The notes beneath the pieces are model-generated. The model made no database searches and had not been told where the DNA came from. It worked only from the letters and a program-made list of their open reading frames with translations. A DNA stretch of 41,934 nucleotides from NCBI GenBank assembly GCA_016870245.1, contig VGCA01000005.1, forward strand, positions 1 to 41,934. Reading direction: 5' to 3'. A program made the position numbers and the translations under genes. Shown in pieces: positions 8,218 through 16,173 of the stretch (the stretch's first letter is position 1; each line of letters begins with the position of its first letter). This DNA is from Actinomycetota bacterium (lineage in GTDB: Bacteria; Actinomycetota; Acidimicrobiia; IMCC26256; PALSA-555).

Positions 8218-8223
8218 TACCGT
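8218..8223 (+). promoter_or_regulatory. -10 box TACCGT, leaderless spacing
   Basis: TACCGT lies 7 nt before the GTG at 8231, so the transcript would begin at or next to the start codon. It probably serves the SDR relic, MFS and amidohydrolase unit. Confidence 0.45.
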
Positions 8224-8230
8224 GCGCTCC

Positions 8231-8371
8231 GTGGGTGATGGTCAGGTGCGGTTCGACGGGTCGGTGGTGGTCGTCACCGGCGCCGGACGCAACCTCGGCC
8301 GGGCCGACGTCCTCGACGAGATCGTCGACGGCGTGATGCCCGAGGATGTCGACGGCACCATGCCCGCATGA
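8231..8371 (+). pseudogene. Relic of an SDR gene, 46 codons, internal part lost
   Basis: This GTG-started frame encodes 46 residues. The first part reads VRFDGSVVVVTGAGRNLGRA, the unmistakable first strand and glycine-rich cofactor loop of an SDR. It then jumps to a short acidic tail (DVLDEIVDG..MPA) with no catalytic Tyr/Lys region. A complete SDR needs about 250 residues, so an internal deletion is the simplest reading. Its TGA overlaps the ATG of the transporter (ATGA), and a TANNNT box precedes its GTG. It may persist as a translated leader that couples ribosomes into the transporter gene. Confidence 0.7.
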
Positions 8372-9663
8372 CCGACGCGGAGCGGCGGTCGGGCACCTCG
8401 TTCCGGGTCCTCCGGAACCGTGACTTCGCGGTCTTCTGGTCGGCCGCGCTCGTGTCGAACACGGGCAGCTGGATGCAGACGATCGCGGTGCCGTTCGTCG
8501 TGTTCCAGATGACGAAGTCCACGGCGTGGCTCGGCTTCGCCGCGTTCATGAACTTCGTCCCGGCGATGATCGCGGGCCCGTTCGGCGGCTCCTACGCCGA
8601 CCGGCACTCGCGCAAGAGGATCCTGCTCGTCACGCAGACGATGATGATGATGCTCGCGTTCGCGCTGTGGGGCATCTGGGTCGCCGGGGTGGCGACGCCC
8701 GGGCTCATCGTCGGCATCGTGTTCGTGTCGGGGTTCGTGGGTGGCGTCAACATCACCACGTGGCAGGCGTTCGTCACCCAGCTGGTCGACGAGCACGAGC
8801 TGGTCGACGCGGTGCGGCTCAACTCGATGCAGTTCATGGGCGCCCGCGCCTTCGGGCCCGCCATCGCCGGATTCGTGCTGGCGTACTCCGGGGCCGCGGC
8901 CGCGTTCCTCCTCAACGGCGTGTCGTTCCTGCTCGTGCTCGGCGCGCTCGTGGTCGTGCACCCCCGTCCCCAGGAGTACTCCGGCGACACCGGCCACGTC
9001 CTCGTCCACCTGCGGGAGGGCTGGCGGGTGATGCGGGCGCGCACGTCGCTCTACCTGCCCACCCTGATGATCGGCATCGTGTCGCTCCTCGGCACCTCGG
9101 TGATCCAGCTCGCGCCCGCCATGGCGAAGGACATGTTCGACGTCGGTCGCGGCAAGTACGGGCTCCTCGTCGCCGCGTTCGGGCTCGGCGCGGTCACAGG
9201 GTCGGTGGTCATCGCGTTCATCGCCGACCGGATGTTGCGGTCGTTCGTCGCGTCGGTGGGCATCGTCGGGCTGGCCGCGGGCGTGATGGCGCTCGGCCTC
9301 GCCCCCGTCTACGCCGTCGGGGTGGCGGCGATGTTCTTCATGGGGCTGACGTACCTCCTGCTCGCGACGTCGCTCAACACGGGCGTGCAGGCCCGCGTGG
9401 AGGACGAGTTCCGCGCGCGCGTCATGGCCATCTACCTCTCGTCGCTGCTCCTCGGCGTGCCGCTCGGCGCGCTGGTCCAGGGAAAGGCGGCCGAGCTGGT
9501 CGACCTGCGGGTGGTCATCGTCGTGTCGGGCGCGCTGCTCCTCGCCTTCGGCGTGTACACGATGGTTCGGTACGCCCGGCTGCGGCCGCTCGACGAGTCG
9601 CTCGTCGCGGTCGAGATCACCGGTGAGCTCGGGCTGCCGCCCGCGGTCGCCGGGGCCGACTGA
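8368..9663 (+). CDS. MFS transporter (enterobactin-exporter/TMS type)
   Basis: This 431-residue integral membrane protein has about 12 hydrophobic segments. After a cytoplasmic start the sequence FRVLRNRDFAVFWSAALVSNTG is typical of the MFS_3/EntS-like branch. The loop between helices 2 and 3 carries the MFS motif A (GGSYADRHSRKR). A second related loop (IADRM) follows mid-protein. It would move a small molecule, as exporter or importer, across the inner membrane. Its ATG overlaps the stop of the SDR relic, and the amidohydrolase follows 1 nt after its own stop. Transport of a compound handled by that hydrolase is a reasonable inference. Confidence 0.88.
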   Translation: MTDAERRSGTSFRVLRNRDFAVFWSAALVSNTGSWMQTIAVPFVVFQMTKSTAWLGFAAFMNFVPAMIAGPFGGSYADRHSRKRILLVTQTMMMMLAFALWGIWVAGVATPGLIVGIVFVSGFVGGVNITTWQAFVTQLVDEHELVDAVRLNSMQFMGARAFGPAIAGFVLAYSGAAAAFLLNGVSFLLVLGALVVVHPRPQEYSGDTGHVLVHLREGWRVMRARTSLYLPTLMIGIVSLLGTSVIQLAPAMAKDMFDVGRGKYGLLVAAFGLGAVTGSVVIAFIADRMLRSFVASVGIVGLAAGVMALGLAPVYAVGVAAMFFMGLTYLLLATSLNTGVQARVEDEFRARVMAIYLSSLLLGVPLGALVQGKAAELVDLRVVIVVSGALLLAFGVYTMVRYARLRPLDESLVAVEITGELGLPPAVAGAD

Positions 9664-9664
9664 C

Positions 9665-10480
9665 ATGGCCGGCGACCGCGTGGTCGACAGTCACGTGCAC
9701 GTGGTGAGCGACGACCTCGCGCGCCACCCGCTGCGGCCCGGCGTCGCGACCAATCCGTGGTACCTGGAACACCCCTGCTCGGGGCCGCAGCTGCGCGGGC
9801 TCATGGCGGAGGCGGGCGTGGATCGTGCGGTGCTGGTGCAGGGGGTCGGCGCCTACGAGTACGACAACGGCTACGTCCTCGAGGCCGCGGCGGCCGCGCC
9901 CGGGATCTTCACGCCGGTGGTGTGTGCCGACCGGCGGGCCGACGACCCCGTGCGCGATCTGCGCACGCTGCTCGGCGCGGGCGCTCGCGGCTACCGGTGG
10001 TTCTGCGTGCACGACGACCACCGGGTGGAGGAGCCCCGGGTCCTGTGGGACGCCCTCGCCGCGGCCGAGGTGCCGGTCGTCCCCACGTTCATGCCCGACG
10101 GGCTCGAGTCCTTCGCCCGCGTCGCGACCACCTACCCGGGCCTGCGGTTCGCCGTCGACCACGTCGCGTTCGTCGACTTCGGCCCGGGCATCCCGGACGC
10201 GCTGGGCGCCCTCGCACCGTTGCGAAACGTCTACCTCAAGGTCTCGACCCACGCGCTGCACACGGTCGCGGCACACGGCGATCCCGCCGACGCGGTGGCC
10301 GCGCTGGCCGCGGCGTTCGGCGGGCGGCTCCTGTGGGGCTCCGACTGGTCGCAGACCCACCACGCGCCGTATCCCGAGATCGTGGAGGAGGGGCGGCGGG
10401 CCGCCGCCAAGCTCTCCGACGCCGACCGCGCCGCCTACCTCGGGGCCAACGCCCTCACCCTCTGGCCCGAGCTCACCTGA
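9665..10480 (+). CDS. Amidohydrolase family protein
   Basis: This 271-residue compact TIM-barrel hydrolase starts MAGDRVVDSHVHVVSDD with the D-S-H-V-H metal motif. Later motifs are the FAVDHVAF strand and LLWGSDWSQTHH, which holds the catalytic Asp. It resembles the amidohydrolase-2 lactonase group (PDC/4-sulfomuconolactonase-like). Lactone hydrolysis is plausible but unproven. The start lies 1 nt after the transporter stop, so expression is surely linked. The gene ends directly against the repeat/hairpin element. Confidence 0.86.
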   Translation: MAGDRVVDSHVHVVSDDLARHPLRPGVATNPWYLEHPCSGPQLRGLMAEAGVDRAVLVQGVGAYEYDNGYVLEAAAAAPGIFTPVVCADRRADDPVRDLRTLLGAGARGYRWFCVHDDHRVEEPRVLWDALAAAEVPVVPTFMPDGLESFARVATTYPGLRFAVDHVAFVDFGPGIPDALGALAPLRNVYLKVSTHALHTVAAHGDPADAVAALAAAFGGRLLWGSDWSQTHHAPYPEIVEEGRRAAAKLSDADRAAYLGANALTLWPELT

Positions 10481-10481
10481 C

Positions 10482-10600
10482 GATGCGCTTCTCACCGTCG
10501 ATCCCGGCCCCGACGATGCGCTTCTCACCGTCGATCCCGGCCCCGACGATGCGCTTCTCACCGTCGATGCCGACCTCGGATCGACGGTGAGAAGCGCATC
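10482..10600. repeat. 21-nt-arm repeat/hairpin element, copy A (3 direct + 1 inverted)
   Basis: A 21-nt sequence containing GCGCTTCTCACCGTCGAT occurs at 10482-10502, 10515-10535 and 10548-10568 with a strict 33-nt period (21 + 12 spacer). An exact inverted copy follows at 10580-10600. The element lies between the stop codons of two converging genes, beginning 1 nt after the plus-strand stop and ending 6 nt before the minus-strand stop. A second copy with the same architecture lies at 28911-28996. Confidence 0.95.
10548..10600. terminator. Putative bidirectional terminator hairpin (copy A)
   Basis: The last direct arm and the inverted arm form a perfect 21-bp stem with an 11-nt loop in RNA from either strand, placed between convergent genes. 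No U-tract follows, so the mechanism (factor-dependent, or stem alone) is open. Confidence 0.6.
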
Positions 10601-10606
10601 GGGGGG

Positions 10607-11824
10607 TCAGGTGACGGTGCCGGCGACCTTGAGCTCGATGAGCTCGTCCCACGTGTACCCGAGGTCGAGCAGCACCTCGTCGGTGTGCTCACCGTGGCTC
10701 GGCGCCGGCCGCAGCTCGTGCGCGGCGCCGTCGAACTGGGCGGGCGCGCCCACGAGGTCGTAGTCGCGACCGTCGGCGTCGGTGACCACCTGGATGTAGC
10801 CGTTGGCGACGACCTGGTGGTCGCGCTTGAGCTCCGGTGCCCGCTGCACGGGTGCCCACGCGCCCGACAGGGTGGTGAACGCCTCACGCCACTCGTCGAG
10901 GGTCCGGGCGCGGAACGCCTCCTTCAGCACGTCGACGCACTCCTCGCCGTGCTCGGCCCGCACCGCCGCGTTCGCGAAGCGCGGGTCGTCGATGAGGTCG
11001 GGCCGCCCGAGGTGGGTGCACAGGTCGGGCCAGAACCGGTCGGCCTGCATCATGTTGAGGAACACGAAGCGGCCGTCCTTGGTCGGATAGTTGGCCACCA
11101 GCGGGTTGCCGCCCCGGCCGCCGGCGAACCGGAGCACGTCGTCGAGCCCGAGGGCGCCGCTCATGGCGATGTCGCCCTGGAGCTGCCACATGCCGGTGTT
11201 GAGCAGCGAGATGTCGACCACCCGGGCCACTCCGGTGCGCTCCCGCTCGAACAGCGCGGCGGCGATGCCCCCGGCGATCGCCATCCCGCCCATCACGTCG
11301 CCGATCGCGGGCCGGGCCCCCAGCGGCTCGGTGAGCTCGGCGGGGCGCAGGGTGTCGGCCATCCCCGCGCGGGCCCAGTAGGCGGTGCCGTCGAACGCGG
11401 CCTTGTCGGCGTCGGGGCCGTGCGCGCCCTGCCCGTGGCCGCGCACGTAGATCACGTCCGGGTTGTCGGCCCGGATGTCGTCGACGTCGATGCGTAGCCT
11501 GCCCCGCACCGACGGGAGCATGTTGGTGAGGAACACGTCTGCCGTCGCGACCAGCTTCGCGAGGACCGCCCGCCCCTCCTCCGACGCGATGTCGAGGCCC
11601 ACGCTGCGCTTGCCCCGGTTGGGCACCTGCATCATGAAGTCGCCGGCGCTGCCGGCCCCCGGCATGACGCCGAGCGCGGCGAGCCCACGTTGAGGGTCAC
11701 CGGTGACCGGGTGCTCGATCTTGAGCACGTCGGCGCCCCAGTCGGCCAGGATCGCCCCGGCCGCGGGCACGAAGGTCCACGAGGCGACCTCCACCACTCG
11801 CACACCGCGCATCGTCTCGGTCAC
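10607..11824 (-). CDS. Family III CoA-transferase (CaiB/BaiF)
   Basis: This 405-residue enzyme would move CoA between carboxylic acids. It begins MRGVRVVEVASWTFVPAAGAILADWGADVLKIE, the family's nucleotide-binding start. The catalytic aspartate is visible as Asp176 in AIGDVMGG. The start codon is GTG at 11824, chosen over an ATG four codons later. The SD GGGAGGAAC is well spaced for it, and the GTG overlaps the frameshift-corrected stop of the upstream SDR (GTGA). It is the last gene of a three-gene unit with that SDR and a zinc alcohol dehydrogenase, suggesting alcohol to aldehyde/acid to CoA ester processing (inference). Confidence 0.9.
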   Translation of the reverse strand: MTETMRGVRVVEVASWTFVPAAGAILADWGADVLKIEHPVTGDPQRGLAALGVMPGAGSAGDFMMQVPNRGKRSVGLDIASEEGRAVLAKLVATADVFLTNMLPSVRGRLRIDVDDIRADNPDVIYVRGHGQGAHGPDADKAAFDGTAYWARAGMADTLRPAELTEPLGARPAIGDVMGGMAIAGGIAAALFERERTGVARVVDISLLNTGMWQLQGDIAMSGALGLDDVLRFAGGRGGNPLVANYPTKDGRFVFLNMMQADRFWPDLCTHLGRPDLIDDPRFANAAVRAEHGEECVDVLKEAFRARTLDEWREAFTTLSGAWAPVQRAPELKRDHQVVANGYIQVVTDADGRDYDLVGAPAQFDGAAHELRPAPSHGEHTDEVLLDLGYTWDELIELKVAGTVT

Positions 11825-12665
11825 GGAGTTCCTCCCGTCCTCGCGTACCAGTTGGACATCATCTCGATCATCGGCACCAGGTTGGCCGCCCGGTGCCGGA
11901 CGAGGTCGGCCGCGGCGTGCGGCATGAACAGCTCGACTCGTCGCGCTCGACCTGGCGCAGCATCGCCCGGGCCAGCACCGGCGCGGGGATCACCTCGCTG
12001 CTGTCGGACGTGTCGGCCACCGAGTCGTCGGCGTCGACCCCGGGCTCCAGCCCGATGAGGGCGGGGTACACGAGGTGGAAGCGCACGCCGCCGGTCCACT
12101 CCTCGGTGGCGAGGGCCTCGAACCAGGCCGACAGCGCCGCCTTCGTCGCCGCGTAGGCCGACTCGCCGGGCGACGACATCTGCTTCGCCATCGACGACAC
12201 CGCGACCACGTGCCCCGAACCCTGCGCGAGCATCGCCGGGAGCAGCGCGCGCGTGAGGCGCACCGGCGACAGGTAGTTGACCCGCACGAGGTACTCGACG
12301 TCGTCCCACGGCGTGTCGAGCGCGCCCGCGTGGTAGTTGGACAGCGCCGCGTTGTGGATCAGCACGTCGACCCCACCGAGCGCCGCCGTGGCGTCGGCCG
12401 CGAACCGGTCGACGGCCTCGAGGTCGGCGAGGTCGACCGTGAACGCCACGGAGTCGGGGGAGTGCCGGCGCGCGTCGGCGAGCACGGCGTCGAGCAGCTC
12501 GGTGCGGCGCGCGCACATCGCCACGACCGCACCCGCCTTCGCCAGCTCGTGGGCGAGCGCGGCGCCGATGCCCGACGACGTGCCGGTGACGACGACCCGC
12601 GTCCCGGTCCAGTCGAAGTGCGCGGTGGGATCGGTGCCGGTGGTGGCGCCGGTGCCTGCGGCCAT
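11821..12665 (-). pseudogene. SDR family oxidoreductase with a C-terminal frameshift
   Basis: The reading frame from ATG 12665 gives a full SDR core (TGTSSGIG, HNAA, and YAATK). After QVERDE, near 11937, it turns into Ser/Cys/Arg nonsense ending at 11868. The neighbouring frame instead continues VELFMPHAAADLVRHRAANL and stops at 11821, overlapping the GTG of the next gene. That tail matches the (V)YVPAWF..VAKNKAQN-type tail of the related SDRs at 16174 and 17118. One lost base in a GG pair (GACGAGGTC to GACGAGTC) explains it. Corrected length is 281 residues. It could be a true pseudogene, programmed slippage, or a sequencing error. Confidence 0.82.
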
Positions 12666-12669
12666 CGGG

Positions 12670-13917
12670 CTAGCTGCCGCGCTGGTCGAACGCCACCTTG
12701 ATCGCGCCGGTGTCGCCCTGGGTGGCGAGCGACGTGAACGCGTCGCGCCACTCCTCGAGCCGGTACGTGTGCGTGAGCATCGGGCTCAGGTCGACGCGAC
12801 CCGACGACGCGAGGTCGAGGTAGTGCTGGATGCCGTGCTGGCGCACGCCGTCGACCTCCTCGAACCCGAACGCGTTGGAGCCGACCCAGGACAGCTCCTT
12901 GAAGTAGAGCGGCGTCCACTCCCAGGCCATCGGTCCGTGCACCCCGGCCTTCACGATCGTGCCGCGGGCACGCAGCACCCGTGACGCGACCTCGAGGGTC
13001 TCCTTGCGGGTGATCGTGTCGTACACGACGTCGATGAAGCCCGGGAACGCCATCGGCATGGGGTTGTCGCCGCGGAGCACGCCGCCCGACCACTCGGCGA
13101 TCTCCTCGATCAGCTGCTTCGCCGGCTCGTGCGCGAACACGCGGTGCGCGCCGAGCGCCTTGGCGAGGTCGGCCTGCGACGCGAAGCGGGCGATCACGCC
13201 GACCTCGACGTCGGGGTACAGCGTGCGCAGGATCGCGGTCGCGCAGCTGCCGAGCGCGCCGGCGCCGTACACGATCACCTTGCTCCCCGGCTGCGGCGCG
13301 TGACGGGTCACCGAGTGCAGCGACACCGCGAACGGGTCGGCGAACACCGCGAGCTCGTCGGGCATCGAGTCGGGCACCTTGAACAGCATCGAGTCGTGGG
13401 CGACCATGTAGTTCGCGTAGCCGCCCGGCAGGTCTCTCGACGTGCCGATGTGGATCCCGGGCGCGAGCGGGCCGTCGGTGAAGTGCCAGCACAGGCTGAG
13501 GTCGCCGATCTCGCACGCGGGGCACACCGGCGAGATGCCCCGGGGTGCGCAGGAGAGCCACGGGTTGAGCACCACCCGGTCGCCGACGGCGAGGCCCTGG
13601 GCCTCGGGGCCCACCTCCACCACGTCGGCCACCACCTCGTGCCCGAGGATCTGGGGGAACGAGGAGAAGTCGATCATGGGGTTGGTGGGCAGCTCCCTCG
13701 AGGTCGCCGACCCCCAGTCCATGAACACCTGCTTCGCGTCGGAGCCGCAGATGCCCGTGAGGCGCGGCTTGATGCGGACCCAGTCGGGGCGGGGCAGCGG
13801 CGGGTCCTCCACCTCCACGAGACCCATCGGCGTGTTGGCCAGCCCGTCGAGGAGCGGGTTGCCGGTCGGGGCGGCGTCGGTGGGCTCGGGGGCCACCCCG
13901 TAGACGAGGGCCTTCAT
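12670..13917 (-). CDS. Zinc-dependent alcohol dehydrogenase (MDR family)
   Basis: This 415-residue medium-chain dehydrogenase has the catalytic-zinc ligands Cys57 (GICGSD) and His93-Glu94 (LGHE). A structural-zinc cluster appears as Cys123, Cys132, Cys135 and Cys143. The cofactor-binding glycine motif is VYGAGALG. It would oxidise an alcohol or reduce an aldehyde with NAD(P). The ATG has an AGGAG ribosome site. The SDR starts 4 nt after its stop, so the three minus-strand genes form an operon. The SOS-type palindrome 71 nt upstream lies in the shared divergent region, so LexA could in principle affect this operon too. Confidence 0.9.
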   Translation of the reverse strand: MKALVYGVAPEPTDAAPTGNPLLDGLANTPMGLVEVEDPPLPRPDWVRIKPRLTGICGSDAKQVFMDWGSATSRELPTNPMIDFSSFPQILGHEVVADVVEVGPEAQGLAVGDRVVLNPWLSCAPRGISPVCPACEIGDLSLCWHFTDGPLAPGIHIGTSRDLPGGYANYMVAHDSMLFKVPDSMPDELAVFADPFAVSLHSVTRHAPQPGSKVIVYGAGALGSCATAILRTLYPDVEVGVIARFASQADLAKALGAHRVFAHEPAKQLIEEIAEWSGGVLRGDNPMPMAFPGFIDVVYDTITRKETLEVASRVLRARGTIVKAGVHGPMAWEWTPLYFKELSWVGSNAFGFEEVDGVRQHGIQHYLDLASSGRVDLSPMLTHTYRLEEWRDAFTSLATQGDTGAIKVAFDQRGS

Positions 13918-13982
13918 CGGGACTCCTGGGTGACGTGGGCGTCAGGTGCCGCGCATCGTAAACCAGTTCCGGGAATCGGGCT

Positions 13983-14010
13983 TGCAGTCGAACGTACGTT
14001 CGAGTATGCT
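13983..14010 (+). promoter_or_regulatory. Putative promoter enclosing a LexA box
   Basis: TTGCAG (13983-13988) and TATGCT (14005-14010) are 16 nt apart and bracket the SOS box, so a bound repressor would cover the promoter. The -35 match is modest. Confidence 0.5.
13988..14003. promoter_or_regulatory. LexA (SOS) box
   Basis: TCGAACGTACGTTCGA is a perfect 16-nt palindrome matching the actinobacterial LexA consensus TCGAAC-N4-GTTCGA. It lies 98 nt upstream of the HNH gene start at 14102. Confidence 0.85.
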
Positions 14011-14101
14011 GGCCGCAGCGTTCCACTTCCCCGTGTGTCGCTCCGAGATCCAGCGGTTGGTGCCGGTGGGTCCGGATCCGAGGTGCGTCCGGGGAGGTGT
14101 G

Positions 14102-15247
14102 ATGTCGTCAGCGCAGGGCTCGGCCCGGCAGGTGCGTGAAGCCGTCGACGCCGCGATGGTGGTGGACCGGGCGGGGTGGTCGGGGGCGGCGCGTTCGGCG
14201 GAGGTGGTGGAGCTGCTCGCGGCCCGGGAGCGGCTCGACGCCCTGGTGCACGCGGCGGTCGGCGAATGGGACCGCGATGCGGCGTGGGCATTGGACGGGT
14301 CGGTGTCGCCGGTGGCGTGGCTCGCCCACCGGACGCCGGTGACCCGGCAGGACGCGGCGACGTTGGTGCGCTCGGCGCGCCACGTCGCCCGGCACGAGGT
14401 CACGGCGAAGGCGTTGGGTGCCGGCGATATCTCAGTCGCGCACGTGCAGGTCGCGGCGCGGGCGGTGAAGCACCGGGAGGACCTCTACGAGCAGCACGAA
14501 GACGTGCTGCTCGACGCCGCGCGCGCGTTGGATCCGTCGGCGTTCCGGGCGGCGATGGCGCACTGGCGACGCTGCGCGGACGCGGTCGACGACCACGACC
14601 GAGCCGTGAAGGAGATCACGGGCAGCTACCTCGACATCGTCTCCACGTTCGAAGGCGTCGGCCACCTCGACGGTCGTCTCGATGCCGTGTCGACGGCGAC
14701 GCTGGTCCGGGTCCTCGACCGCATGGAGCCGCCCGACGGCTTCGACGGCATCGCCGCACCCCGCACCCGCGCGCAACGCCGGGCCGATGCACTCGTGCGC
14801 CTCGCGTCCGGTGAACGACCACCGCCGATCAACCTCGACATCACCGTCGACATCGACACCCTCGCCGGCCGCCCGAGCCCCGACCTGGAGCACGGCTGCT
14901 GTGAGATCGCGGGCTCCGGGCCCGTCTCGCCCGCCGTCGCCGCCATGCTCGCCTGTGACGCCGCCATCGGCCGCGTGATGATGCGAGGCAGATCCGAGGT
15001 CCTCGACGTCGGACGCCAGACCCGCATGCTCAACCGGGCGCAGCGCCGGGCGCTCGGGATCCGCGACGGTGGCTGCGTCGAACCCGGCTGCACCGCCCCT
15101 GCGGAGTGGTGCGACGCCCACCACATCGTCCACTGGACCGCCCACGGCCCCACCAACCTCGCCAACCTCGAGCTCCGCTGTCGCCGCCACCACATCCTCC
15201 AGCACCAACGCGACCTCCAGGCCGCCCTCGCCCGAAGACAGGAGTGA
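14102..15247 (+). CDS. DUF222 / HNH endonuclease domain protein (13E12 repeat family)
   Basis: This 381-residue protein has a helical DUF222 region (about residues 15-280), with the usual RQDAATLVRSAR and QRRADALVRLA segments. The C-terminal HNH nuclease domain carries CxxxxC, then C-DAHHIVHW..G..N..N..L..R.HH. Proteins of this type are abundant in actinobacteria. In mycobacteria several 13E12-repeat genes are LexA-regulated, which fits the perfect SOS box upstream. The ATG at 14102 has a strong SD (GGGGAGGTGTG). An upstream in-frame ATG at 13946 is rejected because it would translate through the promoter and LexA box. Role in DNA damage, mobility or neither is not settled. Confidence 0.9.
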   Translation: MSSAQGSARQVREAVDAAMVVDRAGWSGAARSAEVVELLAARERLDALVHAAVGEWDRDAAWALDGSVSPVAWLAHRTPVTRQDAATLVRSARHVARHEVTAKALGAGDISVAHVQVAARAVKHREDLYEQHEDVLLDAARALDPSAFRAAMAHWRRCADAVDDHDRAVKEITGSYLDIVSTFEGVGHLDGRLDAVSTATLVRVLDRMEPPDGFDGIAAPRTRAQRRADALVRLASGERPPPINLDITVDIDTLAGRPSPDLEHGCCEIAGSGPVSPAVAAMLACDAAIGRVMMRGRSEVLDVGRQTRMLNRAQRRALGIRDGGCVEPGCTAPAEWCDAHHIVHWTAHGPTNLANLELRCRRHHILQHQRDLQAALARRQE

Positions 15248-15262
15248 GCGCCGCCGGAGAGA

Positions 15263-15628
15263 TCAGTCGTCGCGGTGGCGCCACTGGAACCAGGTGACCG
15301 CCACGAGCAGGATCAGGTCGACGATCGCGAAGGCCACCAGCACCGCGCCCACCAGGTCCCAGACGAGCGTGTCCTGGGCGAACGCGAGCGCAGCGAGGAG
15401 CGCCGCGCCGAGCATGGTCGTGGTGCGGTAGGCGACGCCCCACGCGGCCCGCACCGGGGTCTGGCGCGGCCGTGGCCCGTCCGCCCGCCCGCCCGTCGCG
15501 GTGCCGACGGCGCCGACTCCCGGGTGGTCGGTCGGCTGGTCTTCCGGGTGGCCCGCCGAGTGGCCTTCCGGGCCGCCCGTGGAGCGGCCTTGCGGATCGG
15601 CACCGGGGTCGGGCGCGCCCACGCTCAT
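15263..15628 (-). CDS. Small membrane protein with disordered N-terminus
   Basis: This 121-residue protein has a Gly/Pro/Asp/His-rich, probably disordered first half (residues 1-60). One or two membrane segments follow, at about 72-84 and 88-113, with a charged end (RHRDD). I do not recognise a family. Its ATG overlaps the stop of the VOC gene (ATGA), so the two are translated together. The tail lies 15 nt from the stop of the converging HNH gene. Confidence 0.7.
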   Translation of the reverse strand: MSVGAPDPGADPQGRSTGGPEGHSAGHPEDQPTDHPGVGAVGTATGGRADGPRPRQTPVRAAWGVAYRTTTMLGAALLAALAFAQDTLVWDLVGAVLVAFAIVDLILLVAVTWFQWRHRDD

Positions 15629-15981
15629 CCCGGCCGCTTGACCACGCAGAACTCGTTGCCCTCGGGGTCGGCCATCACGTACCAGACGTGGCCGTGGCCC
15701 TCGACCGGGTCGGGATCGACCCGGTGGGCACCGAGGTCCTCGAGGCGGACCACCTCCGCGGCGAGGTCCTCCACGTGCACGTCGAGGTGCATCCGGCTCT
15801 TGGCGACCTTCGGCTCGGTGACCTCCTGCAGCACGAGCATCGGCTCGGTGTCGTCGGGCGGGAGCAGCGGCCAGAACTCGTCGTGGCGGCCGCCGTCCTC
15901 GTAGCCGAGCGCCTCCGACCAGAACTGCGCGAGCCGGGCGGGGTCGTTGCAGTCGAGGGTGATGGTCAGCCGGGGGCCCAT
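15625..15981 (-). CDS. VOC family protein (glyoxalase-like)
   Basis: This 118-residue single-module vicinal-oxygen-chelate protein begins LTITLDCNDPARLAQFW and closes with MADPEGNEFCVV, the family's paired beta-alpha-beta-beta-beta ends. The HLDVHVEDL segment supplies a metal-ligand candidate. Members include glyoxalases, dioxygenases and resistance proteins. This short type is usually a glyoxalase/bleomycin-resistance-like protein of unknown substrate. The ATG at 15981 starts just before the first conserved strand. It is divergent from the SDR at 16174 across a 192-nt region. Confidence 0.85.
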   Translation of the reverse strand: MGPRLTITLDCNDPARLAQFWSEALGYEDGGRHDEFWPLLPPDDTEPMLVLQEVTEPKVAKSRMHLDVHVEDLAAEVVRLEDLGAHRVDPDPVEGHGHVWYVMADPEGNEFCVVKRPG

Positions 15982-16102
15982 CGCCCCATGCTCCCACGTT
16001 CTCGTGCGGGACCCGGCCGGACCCGGCTCGACCCGCCTGGCCCAGGGGAGCGACGCCCGGACTTGACGCCGACGCCCGGTATGGGAAGCCTGCGCACCGT
16101 AG

Positions 16103-16149
16103 GTGAACGGCGGACGGTCCCGGCGGGGCCACGAACGACCGCCGTTCAC
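16103..16149. repeat. 11-bp inverted repeat upstream of an SDR gene
   Basis: GTGAACGGCGG (16103-16113) and CCGCCGTTCAC (16139-16149) form a perfect 11-bp stem with a 25-nt loop, ending 24 nt before the start codon at 16174. It could be a leader hairpin or a two-half operator. Confidence 0.6.
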
Positions 16150-16173
16150 GCATCCACGAGTGGGGGGAACCAC

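Noticed and set aside
10482-10600. CRISPR-like array or insertion-sequence end
   Set aside because: Spacers are only 12 nt and low in variety, one arm is inverted, and there is no transposase gene.
13946-14101. Longer N-terminus for the HNH protein from the ATG at 13946
   Set aside because: It would run through the promoter and LexA box; the ATG at 14102 has a strong Shine-Dalgarno and starts the recognisable region.
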